Below, in pieces: positions 5,839 to 6,119 of a DNA stretch of 6,119 nucleotides. The DNA is from Candidatus Yonathbacteria bacterium RIFOXYC2_FULL_47_9. Its GTDB lineage: Bacteria; Patescibacteriota; Minisyncoccia; Phycocordibacterales; UBA1550. The notes under the pieces are model-generated. The model was given only the letters and a program-made list of their open reading frames with translations. It was not told where the DNA came from and made no database searches. Numbering within the stretch: position 1 is the stretch's first letter; each line of letters starts with the position of its first letter. Both the position numbers and the translations under genes were made by a program. The DNA lies in the NCBI GenBank assembly GCA_001825115.1, contig MHUY01000028.1:1-6119 (forward strand). Direction: 5' to 3'.

Positions 5839-6119
5839 ATGAAAAAAATTCTTATCGCAACAGGGATTTTTCCACCGGACATTGGCGGTCCGGCGACGTA
5901 CAGTAAACTCCTCGCGGATAAATTACCTGAGCGCGGGTTTGGGGTGGTAGTCGCAAACTTTGGCGAAGTGCGACGCTTGCCGAAAGTGGCGCGCCATATT
6001 GCATATTTTTTTAGTGTGCTCGCGCGAGCACGCGGATGCGATGTGGTGTACGCGCAGGACCCGGTGAGCGTGGGACTTCCCGCAATGCTTGCCGCAAAAA
6101 TTCTTCGCAAAAAGTTTTA
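5839..6119 (+). CDS. GT4-like glycosyltransferase, N-terminal part (3' partial)
   Basis: The ATG at 5839 follows the upstream TAA by a single base, and the frame stays open to the window edge, giving 93 complete codons. The visible part is the start of a GT-B N-terminal domain: MKKILIATGIFPPDIGGPAT with the glycine loop at 16-18, a basic amphipathic helix (VRRLPKVARHIAYFF) and the strand DVVYAQDP followed by VGLPAMLAAKILRKKF. This is the family pattern of GT4 enzymes; the donor-binding half lies outside the window. With no visible Shine-Dalgarno and a one-base gap, translation is probably coupled to the preceding glycosyltransferase. A 16-bp palindrome lies within the gene at 6016-6031. Confidence 0.9.
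   Translation, partial: MKKILIATGIFPPDIGGPATYSKLLADKLPERGFGVVVANFGEVRRLPKVARHIAYFFSVLARARGCDVVYAQDPVSVGLPAMLAAKILRKKF
6016..6031. repeat. 16-bp perfect palindrome inside the partial glycosyltransferase gene
   Basis: GTGCTCGCGCGAGCAC is perfectly self-complementary with no loop and codes for part of VLARAR. A 10-bp palindrome, TGGCGCGCCA, lies 20 bases upstream (5987-5996). No function is assigned. Confidence 0.6.

Noticed and set aside
5574..6110. 178-codon open frame on the minus strand across the glycosyltransferase junction
   Set aside because: It is antisense to two genes with clear GT4 motifs, crosses their junction, and its translation is Ser/Arg-rich with no recognisable domain.
1..6119. 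CRISPR arrays, tRNA or rRNA genes, IS ends, phage attachment sites
   Set aside because: No regularly spaced repeats, cloverleaf-like segments, transposase motifs or paired terminal repeats were found on reading both strands.

Overview
The window reads as a chromosomal piece of a Patescibacteria (CPR) bacterium, probably in the Parcubacteria/Kaiserbacteria range. That is an inference from four things: a lamin-tail/PKD surface protein, a run of GT4 glycosyltransferase genes next to an SDR epimerase, an 18-bp palindrome of a kind I recall as repetitive in CPR genomes, and very tight gene spacing. TAG, TGA and TAA all end apparently intact genes, so the standard code fits and TGA is not reassigned. 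Every gene I support is on the + strand. I see no tRNA, rRNA, CRISPR array, transposase or attachment site.

Region 1 (1-2088), cell-surface/secretion flavour. The window opens inside a gene whose visible end is a long proline/glutamate/glutamine-rich tail. The few folded residues before the tail resemble the extreme C-terminus of Patescibacterial DUF87/HerA-like type IV secretion ATPases. One base later starts a secreted, membrane-anchored protein: signal peptide, lamin-tail domain, PKD domain, second lamin-tail-like domain, transmembrane helix and acidic tail.

Region 2 (2089-3570), sugar metabolism. A protein of about 484 residues fuses a nucleotide-sugar SDR epimerase/dehydratase to only the N-terminal half of a GT4 glycosyltransferase. 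Its promoter lies over the end of the previous gene and would give an almost leaderless mRNA.

Region 3 (3571-4540), a self-contained single-gene unit. A consensus-like promoter, a good Shine-Dalgarno and a strong intrinsic terminator frame an unrecognised 260-residue membrane-anchored protein with an internal duplication.

Region 4 (4541-6119), glycosyltransferase operon. A complete GT4 enzyme with an extended -10 promoter and almost no leader is followed after one base by a second GT4 gene that runs off the window. With the epimerase fusion these form part of a surface-glycan or glycoconjugate locus, into which the unit of region 3 is interposed.

I do not see a clear new defence or mobile system. 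The points most worth a second look are the epimerase/half-glycosyltransferase fusion and its similarity to the neighbouring enzyme, the duplicated unknown protein, an excess of long perfect palindromes inside genes, and two promoters placed so that the glycan genes would be leaderless.
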